A DNA stretch of 64,000 nucleotides from Burkholderiales bacterium (GTDB lineage Bacteria; Pseudomonadota; Gammaproteobacteria; Burkholderiales; Burkholderiaceae_F), in assembly GCA_020248865.1 (NCBI GenBank), contig JADCGS010000003.1, positions 35,004 through 99,003 on the forward strand. Reading direction: 5' to 3'. Under the pieces are notes generated by a model. The model did not search any database and was not told the origin of the DNA. It saw nothing but the letters and a program-made list of their open reading frames with translations. Every line of letters starts with the position of its first letter. Within the stretch, counting starts at the first letter, position 1. This document shows, piece by piece, positions 20,340 through 29,430 of the stretch. The position numbers and the translations under genes are program-made.

Positions 20340-21221
20340 TCATCCGCGCGGATGGTGCCGCGCATGCAGGGACTTCAGTCGCTCGCGCGCGACGTGGGTG
20401 TAGATCTGCGTGGTCGAGATGTCGGCGTGGCCGAGCAACAGCTGCACGACGCGCAGATCGGCGCCATGGTTGAGCAGGTGCGTGGCAAAGGCATGGCGCA
20501 GGCCGTGCGGCGAGAGCGCGCCATCGATGCCGGCGCGCGCCGCATAGCGCTTGACGAGCTGCCAGAACATCTGGCGCGACATCGCCGCCCCGCGCTGGGT
20601 GATGAAGCAGGCGTCGCTTGCCGCACCCTTGAGCAGCACAGGCCGGGCTTCCCGCAGGTAGCGCTCCAGCCAGTCGCTGGCGGTCTCGCCCATGGGCACG
20701 ATGCGCTCCTTGGAGCCCTTGCCGAGCACCCGCACCAGCCGGTCGTTGAGCGATACCTGCACGAGCTTCAGGCCGACCAGCTCGGACACGCGCAGCCCGG
20801 TGGCGTAGAGCACCTCGAGCATGGCGCGGTCGCGCAGGCCGTGCGGCTGACTCGTGGCAGGCGCAGCCAGCAGCGCCTCGACATCGGCCTGGCCAAGGGC
20901 ACGCGGCAAACGCGGGCTGCGGTGCGCGGCACTGAGGCGCAGCGTGGGGTCGGCAGCGACCAGTCCCTCGCGATGCGCCCAGCGGAAGAACCGGCGGAAC
21001 GCCGCCAACCGCCGGTTGGCCGTGCTCGCGCGCGTCTGCGCGTGCTGCTCGGCAAAGAAGCGCCGCAGATCCGGCTCGGCCACCTGCGCCAGCGACAGCC
21101 CGGCAAAGCGTGCCAGCGCCGTCAGATCACGCCGATAGGCGGCCAGCGAATTGGCGGCCAGGCCGTCTTCCAGCCACAGCGCGTCAGTAAAACGGTCGAT
21201 CAGCAGATCGGCAGATACCAT
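20340..21221 (-). CDS. xerD: Site-specific tyrosine recombinase XerD
   Basis: XerD works with XerC at dif to resolve chromosome dimers. The 293-residue product has the SAM-like N-terminal core-binding domain and a catalytic domain with Arg144 (ATGLRVSEL), Lys168 (GKGSKER), His239-x-x-Arg242 (SPHGLRH), His265 (LLGHADIST) and Tyr274 (IYTHV). All active-site residues are present. Length and lack of flanking mobile DNA argue for the housekeeping enzyme, not an integrase. The start at 21221 (MVSADLLID) is preferred over an upstream in-frame ATG. Confidence 0.93.
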   Translation of the reverse strand: MVSADLLIDRFTDALWLEDGLAANSLAAYRRDLTALARFAGLSLAQVAEPDLRRFFAEQHAQTRASTANRRLAAFRRFFRWAHREGLVAADPTLRLSAAHRSPRLPRALGQADVEALLAAPATSQPHGLRDRAMLEVLYATGLRVSELVGLKLVQVSLNDRLVRVLGKGSKERIVPMGETASDWLERYLREARPVLLKGAASDACFITQRGAAMSRQMFWQLVKRYAARAGIDGALSPHGLRHAFATHLLNHGADLRVVQLLLGHADISTTQIYTHVARERLKSLHARHHPRG

Positions 21222-21291
21222 CGCTGCACCCGGGACCAGCGCGCGAGCCGACGGCGGTGAAGCGCGCGCGGGCACCTTGAGTCCGCGACGG

Positions 21292-21894
21292 TCAAGCGCC
21301 GACCAGGCCCTTCTTCAGTCCTGCATCGGCCGGCTTGTCGCCGATCCAGATGCGCAGCACGGCGGTGAAGAAGTCGTCACCCGGGATCGGGTTGCCGCGC
21401 GGCTGCCCGTTGACCGTGATGCGCGTGCCCGCTTCCGGCGTGAACTCGAAGTGGATGGCGTCGCCCTTCCTGGCTTCGCCGACCGCCTTCAGGTTGGCGC
21501 TCAGGGCATCGATCTGGCTCTTGAAGCCCGCCAGCTGCGCTTCGCTGTGGTTGTTGCGCAGGCCCTCGTTCAGGGCGCCAGCAAACGACTCGGCGTCCAC
21601 GTTGCGCAGCATCGTGATGGCCACCCTGCGCGGCCCCTTCTGACCGAGCAGTGTTGCCGCGTTGTTGGACTTCTGCGGCACATACAGTCCGGCGACGTAG
21701 ACCTTGAAGATGGCTCGAGTGCGTACGCCGGCGCCGTTCAGCTGCAGCGCGGTGCCGCCCACCTGTACGGTGGGATCGAGCTTCACGCCCTCGAGCTCGG
21801 CCGGTTGCGCCAGGACTGGCCCGGTTCCCGAGAGCAGAAGCGGCAGTGCCAGCGCGGCAGCAGCAGCGAGTCGAAACAATGCTTTGCGGTTCAT
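21292..21894 (-). CDS. Secreted chalcone isomerase-like protein
   Basis: This 200-residue protein has a Sec signal (about residues 1-29, ending PVLAQ). Its mature part is the chalcone-isomerase-like fold found in many proteobacterial periplasmic proteins: LNGAGVRTRAIFKVYVAGLY, AITMLRNVDAESFAGALNEG, HFEFTPEAG and IPGDDFFTAVLRIWIGDKPA. Bacterial members are not flavonoid enzymes and may bind fatty acids; function is unknown. The start at 21894 follows CAGGAGACACC. Just upstream lies the wreck of a second copy (22055-22297). Confidence 0.87.
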   Translation of the reverse strand: MNRKALFRLAAAAALALPLLLSGTGPVLAQPAELEGVKLDPTVQVGGTALQLNGAGVRTRAIFKVYVAGLYVPQKSNNAATLLGQKGPRRVAITMLRNVDAESFAGALNEGLRNNHSEAQLAGFKSQIDALSANLKAVGEARKGDAIHFEFTPEAGTRITVNGQPRGNPIPGDDFFTAVLRIWIGDKPADAGLKKGLVGA

Positions 21895-22054
21895 GGTGTC
21901 TCCTGTTGTTGTAACGACGTTTGCAACGCGCTGGCGAAGCGGAACCTTCGGACCTGCAAGCGGCCACTTAGGCATCGAGCGAATCGTGGCTTGCGGTAGT
22001 GCCTGCCTGCGCGCTGATGAACATGGCTCCGGTCCGCGGTTCAGCGAGGCCGAA

Positions 22055-22297
22055 TCACGAGCTGCCGAGCAGCTCGTGCCTGAGTTCGGCGTCAGCCGGC
22101 TGCTCGCCCAGCCACATGTGCAGCACGGCGCTAGAAATCCTCGCCGGGGATGCTGGGCACGCGTAGCAAGGCATTCTGCATGATCCGTCCGCCGTCGGGC
22201 GTGAAGCCCCAGGTGATGTTGTCGGCGCGCCAGCACCCCGGCGCGGCACCCGGCAGGCAGCGCCCGGTCGAATTGATCTGCGTCGCCGCCCCCGCAA
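22055..22297 (-). pseudogene. Frameshifted remnant of a second chalcone isomerase-like gene
   Basis: Two adjacent minus-strand frames together match the C-terminal third of the gene at 21292. The first reads ITWGFTPDGGRIMQNALLRV, then PSIPGEDF and a stop. The second frame continues SAVLHMWLGEQPADAELRHE. The intact neighbour has FTPEAGTRITVNGQPRGNPI, then PGDDFFTAVLRIWIGDKPAD. Loss of two bases from a TTCTTC run near 22131 explains the break (GATTTCTAGC for GATTTCTTCAGC). The upstream part has no clear match to the N-terminal half, so the copy is also truncated. The 5' limit is uncertain. Confidence 0.65.
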
Positions 22298-22330
22298 GGT
22301 CGCGGTCGACCGGCAGCCACGCGTTGCACC

Positions 22331-23263
22331 TCACGCTGCCGCCTTGCTCAGGCCCTTTGGCAGCGGAAAGACCACCTCCTCCTGAACACCGTCGAGGGCG
22401 CGCACGCTGCCCGCCCCAAGGGCCTGCAGCCGCTCCACCAACTGCTGGACGAGCACCTCAGGGGCGGAGGCCCCGGCGGTCACGCCGACGCGCGCCTTGC
22501 CCTGCACCCAGGCCGGATCGAGGTCCGTCGCGCTGTCGACCAGGTAGGCGGGTACATCAAAGCGCTCGGCCACCTCCCTCAGGCGATTGGAATTGGAACT
22601 GGTCTGGCTGCCGATCACGATGACCACGTCGACCCGCGGGGCCATGAACTTCACGGCATCCTGACGGTTCTGCGTCGCGTAGCAGATGTCGGCCTTCTTC
22701 GGCTCCACGATCGCAGGGAACCGCCGCTTCAGGGCAACCACCACCTCCGCGGCATCGTCGACCGACAGCGTGGTCTGCGTCACGTAGGCGAGGCGGTCGG
22801 GTTGGGTCGGCGCGAGCCGCTCGACGTCGGCGACCGTCTCCACCAGGTACATGCCCCGCTCGGACTGCCCCATCGTGCCTTCGACCTCGGGGTGGCCCGC
22901 GTGGCCGATCATCACGATCTCATGCCCTGACGCCCGCAGCTTGGCCACCTCGATGTGGACCTTGGTCACCAACGGGCAGGTGGCATCGAACACCTGCAGG
23001 CCGCGCACCTCGGCGTCGCGCTTGACCGCCCTGGACACGCCGTGCGCCGAGAAAATCACCGTGCCGCCGGCGGGCACCTCGTCGAGCGTCTCGACGAACA
23101 CCGCACCCTTGGCGCGCAGGTCGGCCACCACATGGTTGTTGTGGACGATCTCGTGGCGAACGTAAATGGGAGCACCGCGCAGTTGCAGCGCACGCTCGAC
23201 GATCTCGATCGCCCGGTCGACCCCGGCGCAGAAACCGCGCGGCTGAGCCAGCATCACTTCCAT
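22331..23263 (-). CDS. ispH: 4-hydroxy-3-methylbut-2-enyl diphosphate reductase
   Basis: IspH is the last enzyme of the MEP isoprenoid pathway, a [4Fe-4S] protein that makes IPP and DMAPP. The 310-residue product has the three cluster cysteines Cys12 ([13 protein letters not shown]), Cys96 ([11 protein letters not shown]) and Cys194 ([10 protein letters not shown]), plus HNNHVV and [10 protein letters not shown]. The gene abuts the FKBP-type gene at a single base, so the two are co-transcribed, an association common in proteobacteria. Confidence 0.97.
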   Translation of the reverse strand: MEVMLAQPRGFCAGVDRAIEIVERALQLRGAPIYVRHEIVHNNHVVADLRAKGAVFVETLDEVPAGGTVIFSAHGVSRAVKRDAEVRGLQVFDATCPLVTKVHIEVAKLRASGHEIVMIGHAGHPEVEGTMGQSERGMYLVETVADVERLAPTQPDRLAYVTQTTLSVDDAAEVVVALKRRFPAIVEPKKADICYATQNRQDAVKFMAPRVDVVIVIGSQTSSNSNRLREVAERFDVPAYLVDSATDLDPAWVQGKARVGVTAGASAPEVLVQQLVERLQALGAGSVRALDGVQEEVVFPLPKGLSKAAA

Positions 23264-23721
23264 CAGAGCACTCCGATCACTCGCACCGCAAAGCGCAGCG
23301 GCAGGCCGGCCAGCGGATGGTTGAAGTCGACCACGACCTGGGAGTCACCGTGCATTTTCAGCACCCCGGAAAAACCCTGCCCGTCGGGTGCGCGGAACTG
23401 CACAATGTCGCCGGGTGCGTAGCTTTCACCCGGCTCCGCATTGGCGTCGAACACTGCGCGGCTCAGCGTCTGCACCAGAGCCGGATTGCGCTCGCCGTAG
23501 CCCTCGCCGGGCGCAAGGTCGAACTGCGCCTGGGTGCCTTCGGCCAAACCAAGCAACCGCTGCTCCAGCGGCGTCGCCAACTGGCCCGCACCGACCTGCA
23601 GTGTGGCCGCATGGCCATCGAAGGTGCTGACCACGTCCCGTTCATCCGCCGCACCGTCCCCCGGCAACACCGCCAGTCGATAATGCAGCGTCACGTGCGA
23701 GCCCAGCTCGACCACGGCCAT
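23263..23721 (-). CDS. fkpB: FKBP-type peptidyl-prolyl cis-trans isomerase (SlpA/FkpB-like)
   Basis: This 152-residue protein of the SlyD/SlpA class catalyses prolyl isomerisation. It opens with [12 protein letters not shown] and carries an inserted chaperone flap ([18 protein letters not shown]). It closes with [20 protein letters not shown], the family's NHPLAG motif. Unlike SlyD it has no His-rich metal-binding tail. The adjacent ispH partner supports SlpA/FkpB. It is divergent from radC with a 40-bp gap. Confidence 0.92.
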   Translation of the reverse strand: MAVVELGSHVTLHYRLAVLPGDGAADERDVVSTFDGHAATLQVGAGQLATPLEQRLLGLAEGTQAQFDLAPGEGYGERNPALVQTLSRAVFDANAEPGESYAPGDIVQFRAPDGQGFSGVLKMHGDSQVVVDFNHPLAGLPLRFAVRVIGVL

Positions 23722-23761
23722 CGATCACCCCATGCCCAAAACCTCAGTCTAGCGAGCGCCG

Positions 23762-24436
23762 ATGCCGATCAAGGACTGGCCCGAATCCGAGCGGCCGCGC
23801 GAACGCCTGCTGCAGCACGGCCCCGGCCCCCTGTCGGATGCCGAACTGCTCGCCATCTTTCTGCGGACCGGGGTGGCGGGCCGCTCGGCCATCGACTTGG
23901 CGCGCGACCTGATCGCGCGGTTCAACGGCCTGCCGGGCCTGCTGGCCGCCAGCCAGCCTGAGGTGGCGCAGATCAAGGGTCTGGGGCCGGCCAAGTACGC
24001 GCAACTGCAGGCCATCCTAGAACTGGCCCGGCGCGCCATTGGCGCCGGGCTGCAGCGCGATGCCGTGCTCAACTCGCCCGAGCGCGTACGCCAGTTCCTT
24101 CAGCTGCAACTGGCTGGCCGCGAACACGAGGTCTTCATGGTCCTGTACCTGGACGCACAGAATCGCCTGCTGCGGGAGGAGGAGTTGTTTCGCGGCACCC
24201 TGACGCAGACCTCGGTTCATCCGCGCGAGGTCGTCAAGCAGGCGCTGCGATTCAACGCGGCGGCGGTGATCCTGGCCCACAACCATCCCTCGGGCGTGGC
24301 CGAGCCCAGCCGCGCCGACGAGTTGCTGACGCGCGCGCTGCGCGAGGCACTCGCCTTGGTGGACGTGCGGGTGCATGACCACCTGATCGTTGCCGGGCCG
24401 GCTACCGTCTCTTTCGCCGAGCGCGGCTTGCTTTAG
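23762..24436 (+). CDS. radC: RadC family JAB-domain protein
   Basis: The 224-residue RadC protein has an N-terminal helix-hairpin-helix part ([20 protein letters not shown]) and a C-terminal JAB/MPN domain. That domain has an intact JAMM metal motif: His173, His175 and Asp186 in [14 protein letters not shown]. Despite the name, a DNA-repair role is not established for E. coli RadC. The gene is chromosomal, next to ispH-fkpB and upstream of rpmB as in many proteobacteria, not part of a mobile element. Confidence 0.95.
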   Translation: MPIKDWPESERPRERLLQHGPGPLSDAELLAIFLRTGVAGRSAIDLARDLIARFNGLPGLLAASQPEVAQIKGLGPAKYAQLQAILELARRAIGAGLQRDAVLNSPERVRQFLQLQLAGREHEVFMVLYLDAQNRLLREEELFRGTLTQTSVHPREVVKQALRFNAAAVILAHNHPSGVAEPSRADELLTRALREALALVDVRVHDHLIVAGPATVSFAERGLL

Positions 24437-24738
24437 GGCAGCCCGAGGCGCAACGGCCGCTCCGGTTTGCGGCACGCCCCGTTTCGCCGGTATAATCTTG
24501 GGCTTTCCGCATGTCGACTCTAGCGCAAGGCCCTGGGCATTCTGCCGCGGTCCATAGCCGGTGAGGCGGTGGTGCGGTTACTCCGGCTGTGGTTTCATGC
24601 GCCGAACGAGGTTCGGCAGGGCATGATGCATGAAGTTCATGCGCCAGCGGTTCATGCAACGGGTCGGGTTCCCATCGCATCGCCGCAGCCTGAGAATCAA
24701 AGTCAACCCGTCATTCAAGGCCAAGCCAGAGGTTCCAG
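24437..24738 (+). other. 302-bp region with the rpmB-rpmG promoter and long leader
   Basis: After the radC stop there is a good sigma-70 promoter (24467-24496), then about 235 nt of leader before rpmB. The leader contains two GTTCATGC copies (24634 and 24649 area) inside a run rich in ATGC words. No supported CDS was found. Such a leader could allow translational feedback by the ribosomal proteins, but that is inference. Confidence 0.5.
24467..24496 (+). promoter_or_regulatory. Sigma-70 promoter for rpmB-rpmG
   Basis: TTGCGG, an 18-bp spacer and a perfect TATAAT (24491-24496) make the best promoter match in the window. It lies upstream of two ribosomal-protein genes that are highly expressed in bacteria. 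Confidence 0.7.
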
Positions 24739-24972
24739 ATGGCTCGTGTATGTCAAGTCACCGGCAAGCGGCCGACGTCCGGCAACAACGTCTCGCACGC
24801 CAACAACAAAACCAAGCGCCGCTTCATGCCCAACCTTCAGTACCGCCGTTTCTGGGTCGAAAGCGAGAAGCGCTGGGTGCGTCTGCGCCTGACCAACGCG
24901 GCGCTGCGCACGATCGACAAGAACGGCATCGACGTCGTGCTGGCTGACCTGCGCGCCCGCGGCGCGATCTAA
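24739..24972 (+). CDS. rpmB: 50S ribosomal protein L28
   Basis: This 77-residue large-subunit protein begins [20 protein letters not shown] and contains [13 protein letters not shown] and [20 protein letters not shown], as in proteobacterial L28 (78 residues in E. coli). It is followed 12 bp later by rpmG, with which it forms a two-gene operon. Confidence 0.98.
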   Translation: MARVCQVTGKRPTSGNNVSHANNKTKRRFMPNLQYRRFWVESEKRWVRLRLTNAALRTIDKNGIDVVLADLRARGAI

Positions 24973-24984
24973 GGAGCGAGCACT

Positions 24985-25152
24985 ATGGCCAAAGGCACCC
25001 GCGAGAAGATCAAGCTGGAGTCGACCGCCGGCACGGGGCACTTCTACACAACCACCAAGAACAAGCGCACCACGCCCGACAAGCTGTCGTTCATGAAGTA
25101 CGACCCCAAGGCGCGCAAGCACGTCCAGTACAAGGAAATCAAGCTCAAGTAG
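24985..25152 (+). CDS. rpmG: 50S ribosomal protein L33
   Basis: This 55-residue protein begins [20 protein letters not shown] and continues [13 protein letters not shown], then [18 protein letters not shown]. It has no CxxC zinc pairs, so it is the zinc-independent form. The upstream AAGGAGCGAG is a strong ribosome site. The operon ends at the terminator 30 bp downstream. Confidence 0.98.
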   Translation: MAKGTREKIKLESTAGTGHFYTTTKNKRTTPDKLSFMKYDPKARKHVQYKEIKLK

Positions 25153-25181
25153 CGCCACTCAAATGGCGCCAGATCCGCGCC

Positions 25182-25215
25182 AACAAAAAACCCGGCCTCG
25201 GCCGGGTTTTTTGTT
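25182..25215. terminator. Bidirectional rho-independent terminator after rpmG
   Basis: The 15-bp perfect stem AACAAAAAACCCGGC/GCCGGGTTTTTTGTT closes on CTCG. It has a T-run on the plus strand and its complement on the minus strand. It can end both rpmG (+) and the desaturase gene (-). Confidence 0.92.
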
Positions 25216-25293
25216 GTTCGGGCGAACTCGCCTACACGGTTGTGCGTACCAGCCAAGGCGAGCGCAGCGCGATGTCAGGCCGAGTTCAGGCCG

Positions 25294-26493
25294 TCACGCC
25301 GCCGCCCGCGTCGGCGCATAGCTGCGGATGCGCAGCGCCAGCGCCTGCAAGGTCTGGTTGCCGCTGGCCTCGGCGCGTGCGATCCAGTCCTGAAGATGCG
25401 CCAGCATCTGCTCGCGCGACCCGCTGGAGCGACTCCATGTTTGCGCCAGCTCGGCGCGCATCTCCACCAGGGTCTTCATCCGGCGCGACTGCGCCAACAG
25501 CTCGGCGAGCATCTCGCGCGCCTCGCGCGGCAGCGCGTTCACGTCCCCCTTGCGCAACCATCGGCGCAACGGGGAAAGGCGCTCGCGCTGCTTGACGGGC
25601 AGCCTGTCCAGCTCAGCTTTGTGGGCGCGGCGCAACTCGCGGGCATAGCGCGCCAGCAGGTCGTAGCGGTTGGCCACCACCGCCTGCAGCGTGTCCAGGT
25701 CCACCAGCGGCTTGGGCTCGGCCACCTTGGGCACGGGCGCCAGCCGCAGCACCCGCGCCAGCCCCGCCGATTGCATCAGCCGGATGTAGAGCCAGCCGAT
25801 GTCGAACTCATACCACTTGGACGACAGCTTGGCTGAAGTCGGGAAGGTGTGGTGGTTGTTGTGCAGTTCCTCGCCGCCGATCAGGATGCCCCACGGCACG
25901 ATGTTGGTGCTGGCATCGGGCGCGTCGAAATTGCGATAGCCCCAGAAGTGGCCGATGCCGTTGATGACCCCGGCGGCCAAGAGCGGGATCCACATCATCT
26001 GGACGCCCCAGACCGCCAGGCCGGCAGCTCCGAACAGAATCAGATCGAGACCCAGCATCACCCCGCAGCCGTGCCAGGTGAAGCGCGAATAGACGTTGCG
26101 CTCGGCCCAGTCATTGGGCGTGCCGTGGCTGTACTTGGCAAGCGTCTCGGCGTTTTGCGATTCCGCCATGTAGAGCTCGGCGCCTTCCCACAGCACCTTG
26201 TTCAGGCCCCGCGTCTGCGGGCTGTGTGGATCCTCCGCCGTCTCGCACTTGGCGTGGTGCTTGCGATGGATCGACACCCACTCCCTGGTCTGCATGCCGG
26301 TGGTCAGCCACAGCCAGGCACGGAAGAAGTGGCTGACCCCAGGGTGCAGGTCGAGCGCGCGATGCGCCTGCGCGCGATGCAGGTAGATCGTCACCCCGGC
26401 GATCGTGACGTGGGTGAGCAGCAGCGTGGCGACGACGAGCTGCCATAACGACAGGTCCAGCAGGCCGCCGTCCAGGAACTGGAACAGGTACAT
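25294..26493 (-). CDS. Acyl-CoA-type delta-9 fatty acid desaturase
   Basis: This 399-residue membrane di-iron desaturase introduces a double bond into acyl chains for membrane fluidity. The three His boxes are present: HRAQAH (39-44), HRKHH (76-80) and HNNHH (211-215), with hydrophobic membrane segments between them. The last 150 or so residues form an unusual charged, helical cytoplasmic tail (KAELDRLPVKQRERLSPLRR). The start at 26493 (MYLFQFLDGG) is chosen over an upstream in-frame ATG because homologues begin there. It is transcribed alone and toward the rpmG terminator. Confidence 0.9.
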   Translation of the reverse strand: MYLFQFLDGGLLDLSLWQLVVATLLLTHVTIAGVTIYLHRAQAHRALDLHPGVSHFFRAWLWLTTGMQTREWVSIHRKHHAKCETAEDPHSPQTRGLNKVLWEGAELYMAESQNAETLAKYSHGTPNDWAERNVYSRFTWHGCGVMLGLDLILFGAAGLAVWGVQMMWIPLLAAGVINGIGHFWGYRNFDAPDASTNIVPWGILIGGEELHNNHHTFPTSAKLSSKWYEFDIGWLYIRLMQSAGLARVLRLAPVPKVAEPKPLVDLDTLQAVVANRYDLLARYARELRRAHKAELDRLPVKQRERLSPLRRWLRKGDVNALPREAREMLAELLAQSRRMKTLVEMRAELAQTWSRSSGSREQMLAHLQDWIARAEASGNQTLQALALRIRSYAPTRAAA

Positions 26494-26686
26494 TGATTCT
26501 CCAAGAGCGCCGCGTCTACATGGGACGCGGACGACCACGATGCGCCGCCTGCGGGCCCCCCCTCGGACGACGGCGGCTCCTCAGCCAAGACTGCAGTTTA
26601 CCGGGCCGCCCGCGCCGGGACGGCAGAGTCGATGCAGGGAAATGGGTGGCCGTTCGACCCCACATCCGCAAGTGCCGCACGCGCGC

Positions 26687-28021
26687 TCAAACCGCGCGCG
26701 GCCGCCGCACTGCCGCAAGCTCGGCTGCCGTAGGCCCGGGCGTCACGCCGTGCGCCTGCAGCGTCGCCACCATGGCGTGCGCCACGCGCGACTGGATCGC
26801 CTGCCGGCGCACCAGATCGGCCTCCAGCACGCTGAACGCCAATTCCAGCTCCAGCCCGCCGCCGGCGAAGCCGAGCAGCAGGGCCTGCGGCGCCGGCTCC
26901 TGGAGCACGCCATCCTGTGTACGTGCCGCCGCTTCGAGCTGCCCGAGCAGCGCGAGATCCGTGCCCCAGGGCACGTTCAGGCGCAGCACCAGACGCTGCT
27001 TCTTGTCGCTGAAGGTCTGGTTGTTGACGGCGGTGGCCACCAGCAGTTCATTGGGCACGATGGCCTCGCTGCCGTCGGCGCCGCGCAGGACCGTGTAGCG
27101 GGTCTCGATACGGCTCACCGTGCCGCCGTACTTGTCGACCGTCACCAGGTCGCCGATGCGGATGCTGCGATCGAGCAGGATGATGAAGCCGGAAACGTAG
27201 TTGCTGGCTATGCGCTGCAGACCGAGGCCCAGGCCGACGCCGAGGGCCCCGCCGAAGACCGACAGCACCGTCAAATCCAAGCCCGCCAGCGACAGCGCCA
27301 TGAGCACGCCCAGCAGCACCAACAACGCGCGCAGTACCCGCGACAGCACCGCGCGCAGGTTCATGTCCAGCGAGTCGGCGCGCATCAGCCGGTCTTCGAT
27401 GCTCGAGCCCAGCCAGAGGGTGGCGAGCAGCGTGATGATCACGGAGACGGAGCCGGTGAGCACCGCCCAAAGCGATACCCGGGCCGCGCCCAGCGGGAGC
27501 TGGGTCGCCTCCAGCCAGCCGATCGTGTCCTCGAGCAGACCGGTCACGTGCAGCGCGACCGCCACCCAGATGATCCCCGCCAGCAGGCGCTCCCCGGTGA
27601 CCAGCCAATGCGCCGAGCGGAACACCCGTCGCAGTACGAAGACGAGCAAACGGATCGACGCCAACGCCAGCAGCAACGTCATGGCAAGGCGCAGCAGTTG
27701 CGTATCGGCCGCGCCGACGAGCCGGGTCGCGCGCAGCACGCCTTCGCCCACCCACAGGAACAGCTGCGCCGCCACCGGAAAAGCGAGCCGGCGCACGCCC
27801 TCGATGGAGAACTTCAGCGCGTGGCCACCCGCCGCACTGCCGGCGGCGCCGCCGCCCAGGTCGGCCTGCAGCCGCCGTTCGGTCCGCCGGTGCAGCAACT
27901 GCGAGGCGAGGCGGCCCAGCCCGAGCGCGAGCATGATGACGACCACGGTCCACAGGTGCGCCGGCCGGGCAAGCCCTTCGGACACCGCCTCGATCACGGC
28001 CTCGATCGGCGTGGCCTTCAT
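26687..28021 (-). CDS. MscS-family mechanosensitive ion channel
   Basis: This 444-residue inner-membrane protein has about four or five helices and then the MscS pore and beta domain. The Gly/Ala-rich pore helix is FGGALGVGLGLGLQRIASNY, followed by VSGFIILLDRSIRIGDLVTV and ADGSEAIVPNELLVATAVNN. The Gly/Ala packing pattern supports a functional channel releasing solutes on hypo-osmotic shock. It is longer than E. coli MscS (286 residues) through extra N-terminal helices. Its ATG overlaps the stop of the upstream methyltransferase (ATGA), so it is translationally coupled to it. Confidence 0.92.
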   Translation of the reverse strand: MKATPIEAVIEAVSEGLARPAHLWTVVVIMLALGLGRLASQLLHRRTERRLQADLGGGAAGSAAGGHALKFSIEGVRRLAFPVAAQLFLWVGEGVLRATRLVGAADTQLLRLAMTLLLALASIRLLVFVLRRVFRSAHWLVTGERLLAGIIWVAVALHVTGLLEDTIGWLEATQLPLGAARVSLWAVLTGSVSVIITLLATLWLGSSIEDRLMRADSLDMNLRAVLSRVLRALLVLLGVLMALSLAGLDLTVLSVFGGALGVGLGLGLQRIASNYVSGFIILLDRSIRIGDLVTVDKYGGTVSRIETRYTVLRGADGSEAIVPNELLVATAVNNQTFSDKKQRLVLRLNVPWGTDLALLGQLEAAARTQDGVLQEPAPQALLLGFAGGGLELELAFSVLEADLVRRQAIQSRVAHAMVATLQAHGVTPGPTAAELAAVRRPRAV

Positions 28022-29430
28022 GTGGCGGCGCGCCGTTCCAGCACGGCGGCGAAGAATCCATCGGTGCCGTGTAGGTGCGGCAGCATGACGAAGTACGGCG
28101 CAAAGCGCCCGGCGTGGTCGATGACGATGCCCTGGGCCGCCAGCACGCCTGCCGCGTCCACCGCCACGAACTGCGGCTGCTCGGCGAGGAAGCGGTCGAC
28201 CACCTCCTGGTTCTCCAGCGCCAGCAGCGAGCAGGTCGCGTAAACGAGTCGGCCACCGGGCTTGAGCAGACGCGCCGCCGCGCGCAGCACCCTGCCCTGC
28301 ACTTCGTTGACCCGCGCCAGCTCCGACTCGTCGAAGCGCCACTTGAGATCCGGATTGCGGCGCAGCGTGCCGCTGCCCGAGCACGGGGCATCCACCAGCA
28401 CGCGGTCGACCTTGCCGGCCAGCCGCTTCACCCGCAGGTCGTTCTCGTGCGCGATGGCGGCCGGATGCACGTTGGAAAGGCCGCTGCGCTTCAGGCGCGG
28501 CCCGAGGCCGGCCAGCCGCTTGGCGTGGATATCGAAGGCATACAGGCGTCCGGTCGAGCGCATCAGGCTGCCCAGCGCCAGCGTCTTGCCGCCGGCACCG
28601 GCGCAAAAGTCCACCACCATCTCGCCGCGGCGCGGCGCCACCAGGCGCGCGATCAACTGGCTGCCCTCGTCCTGCACTTCCACCAACCCCTGCTGGTACA
28701 GCGGCCAGCGCGTCAGCGGCGGCTTGTCCTGCAGGCGGATGCCCTCGGGTGAATAGCGCGTCGCTGCTGCCGCCAGCGGTGCGTGCTCGCGCGCGCTGGC
28801 CTGCAGCTGCGCCAGCACCGCGTCGCGCTCGGCCTTCATGCCGTTGACCCGCAGGTCGAGCGGCGCCGGCCCGGTCATGCACGCGAGCAGCGGCTCGGCG
28901 TCGTGGTACTGCGCGGTGATGCGCGCAAACAGCCACAAGGGCAGCTCGCCGCGGACAGCCCCGGGGGCGGTCGCCACGTCGAGCAGCAGCGCGTGGCGCA
29001 CCGCGCGTTCATCGCCGCGCAGCACGCCAGGCGCCAGCGCAGCCGGGCCATGCTGGCGCGCCAGCGTCACCAGGGCAGCCAGCCTTGGCGCCCGCTCGGG
29101 CGCGGCCGGCTGCAGCATCCAGCGCAGGCTGGCAAGGCGGCGCAGCGCATCGAAGGTCGCCTCGGCAATCAGGCTGCGCTCGCGTCCGCCAAGTCGATGG
29201 TTCTGCTTGAAGAAGCGCGACATCACGGCGTCGGCCGGTCCGTCGAAGCGCAACACCTGGGCCAGCAGGGCCGACAGATGGTCGACCACCAGACCCGTGA
29301 TGGGCGCGCCACCGGCCACCGGCGCCCCGGCGCCCTGTGCACGCGGGCGCGGCCGCTCGGCCACGGGACCGGCCGGCCGCCTGTCGCTCTTCGGTGGCGG
29401 CCGCGAGGTGCCGCGCCGCGGCGGCCTCAT
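28018..29430 (-). CDS. RsmB/NOP-family RNA (cytosine-5) methyltransferase
   Basis: This 470-residue SAM-dependent enzyme is predicted to methylate cytosine in rRNA or tRNA. It has the SAM site (VVDFCAGAGGKTLALGSLM), motif IV with Cys350 (DAPCSGSGTLRRNP) and motif VI with the catalytic Cys400 (YATCSLLALENQ). The N-terminal 190 residues do not show an obvious NusB domain and begin with an Arg/Pro-rich stretch, so I do not call it RsmB itself. The start at 29430 overlaps the purN stop by four bases. It forms a coupled purN-methyltransferase-mscS operon. Confidence 0.9.
   Translation of the reverse strand: MRPPRRGTSRPPPKSDRRPAGPVAERPRPRAQGAGAPVAGGAPITGLVVDHLSALLAQVLRFDGPADAVMSRFFKQNHRLGGRERSLIAEATFDALRRLASLRWMLQPAAPERAPRLAALVTLARQHGPAALAPGVLRGDERAVRHALLLDVATAPGAVRGELPLWLFARITAQYHDAEPLLACMTGPAPLDLRVNGMKAERDAVLAQLQASAREHAPLAAAATRYSPEGIRLQDKPPLTRWPLYQQGLVEVQDEGSQLIARLVAPRRGEMVVDFCAGAGGKTLALGSLMRSTGRLYAFDIHAKRLAGLGPRLKRSGLSNVHPAAIAHENDLRVKRLAGKVDRVLVDAPCSGSGTLRRNPDLKWRFDESELARVNEVQGRVLRAAARLLKPGGRLVYATCSLLALENQEVVDRFLAEQPQFVAVDAAGVLAAQGIVIDHAGRFAPYFVMLPHLHGTDGFFAAVLERRAAT

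Noticed and set aside
20340..21221. Tyrosine recombinase as a phage integrase
   Set aside because: Size, motifs and lack of attachment repeats fit housekeeping XerD.
22131..22334. 67-codon frame after ispH as an intact gene
   Set aside because: It overlaps the ispH stop, and its second half matches the chalcone isomerase-like C-terminus up to a frameshift; the first half has no recognisable fold.
23762..24436. radC as a sign of a mobile or defence island
   Set aside because: It lies in the conserved ispH-fkpB/radC/rpmB neighbourhood without phage or plasmid genes.
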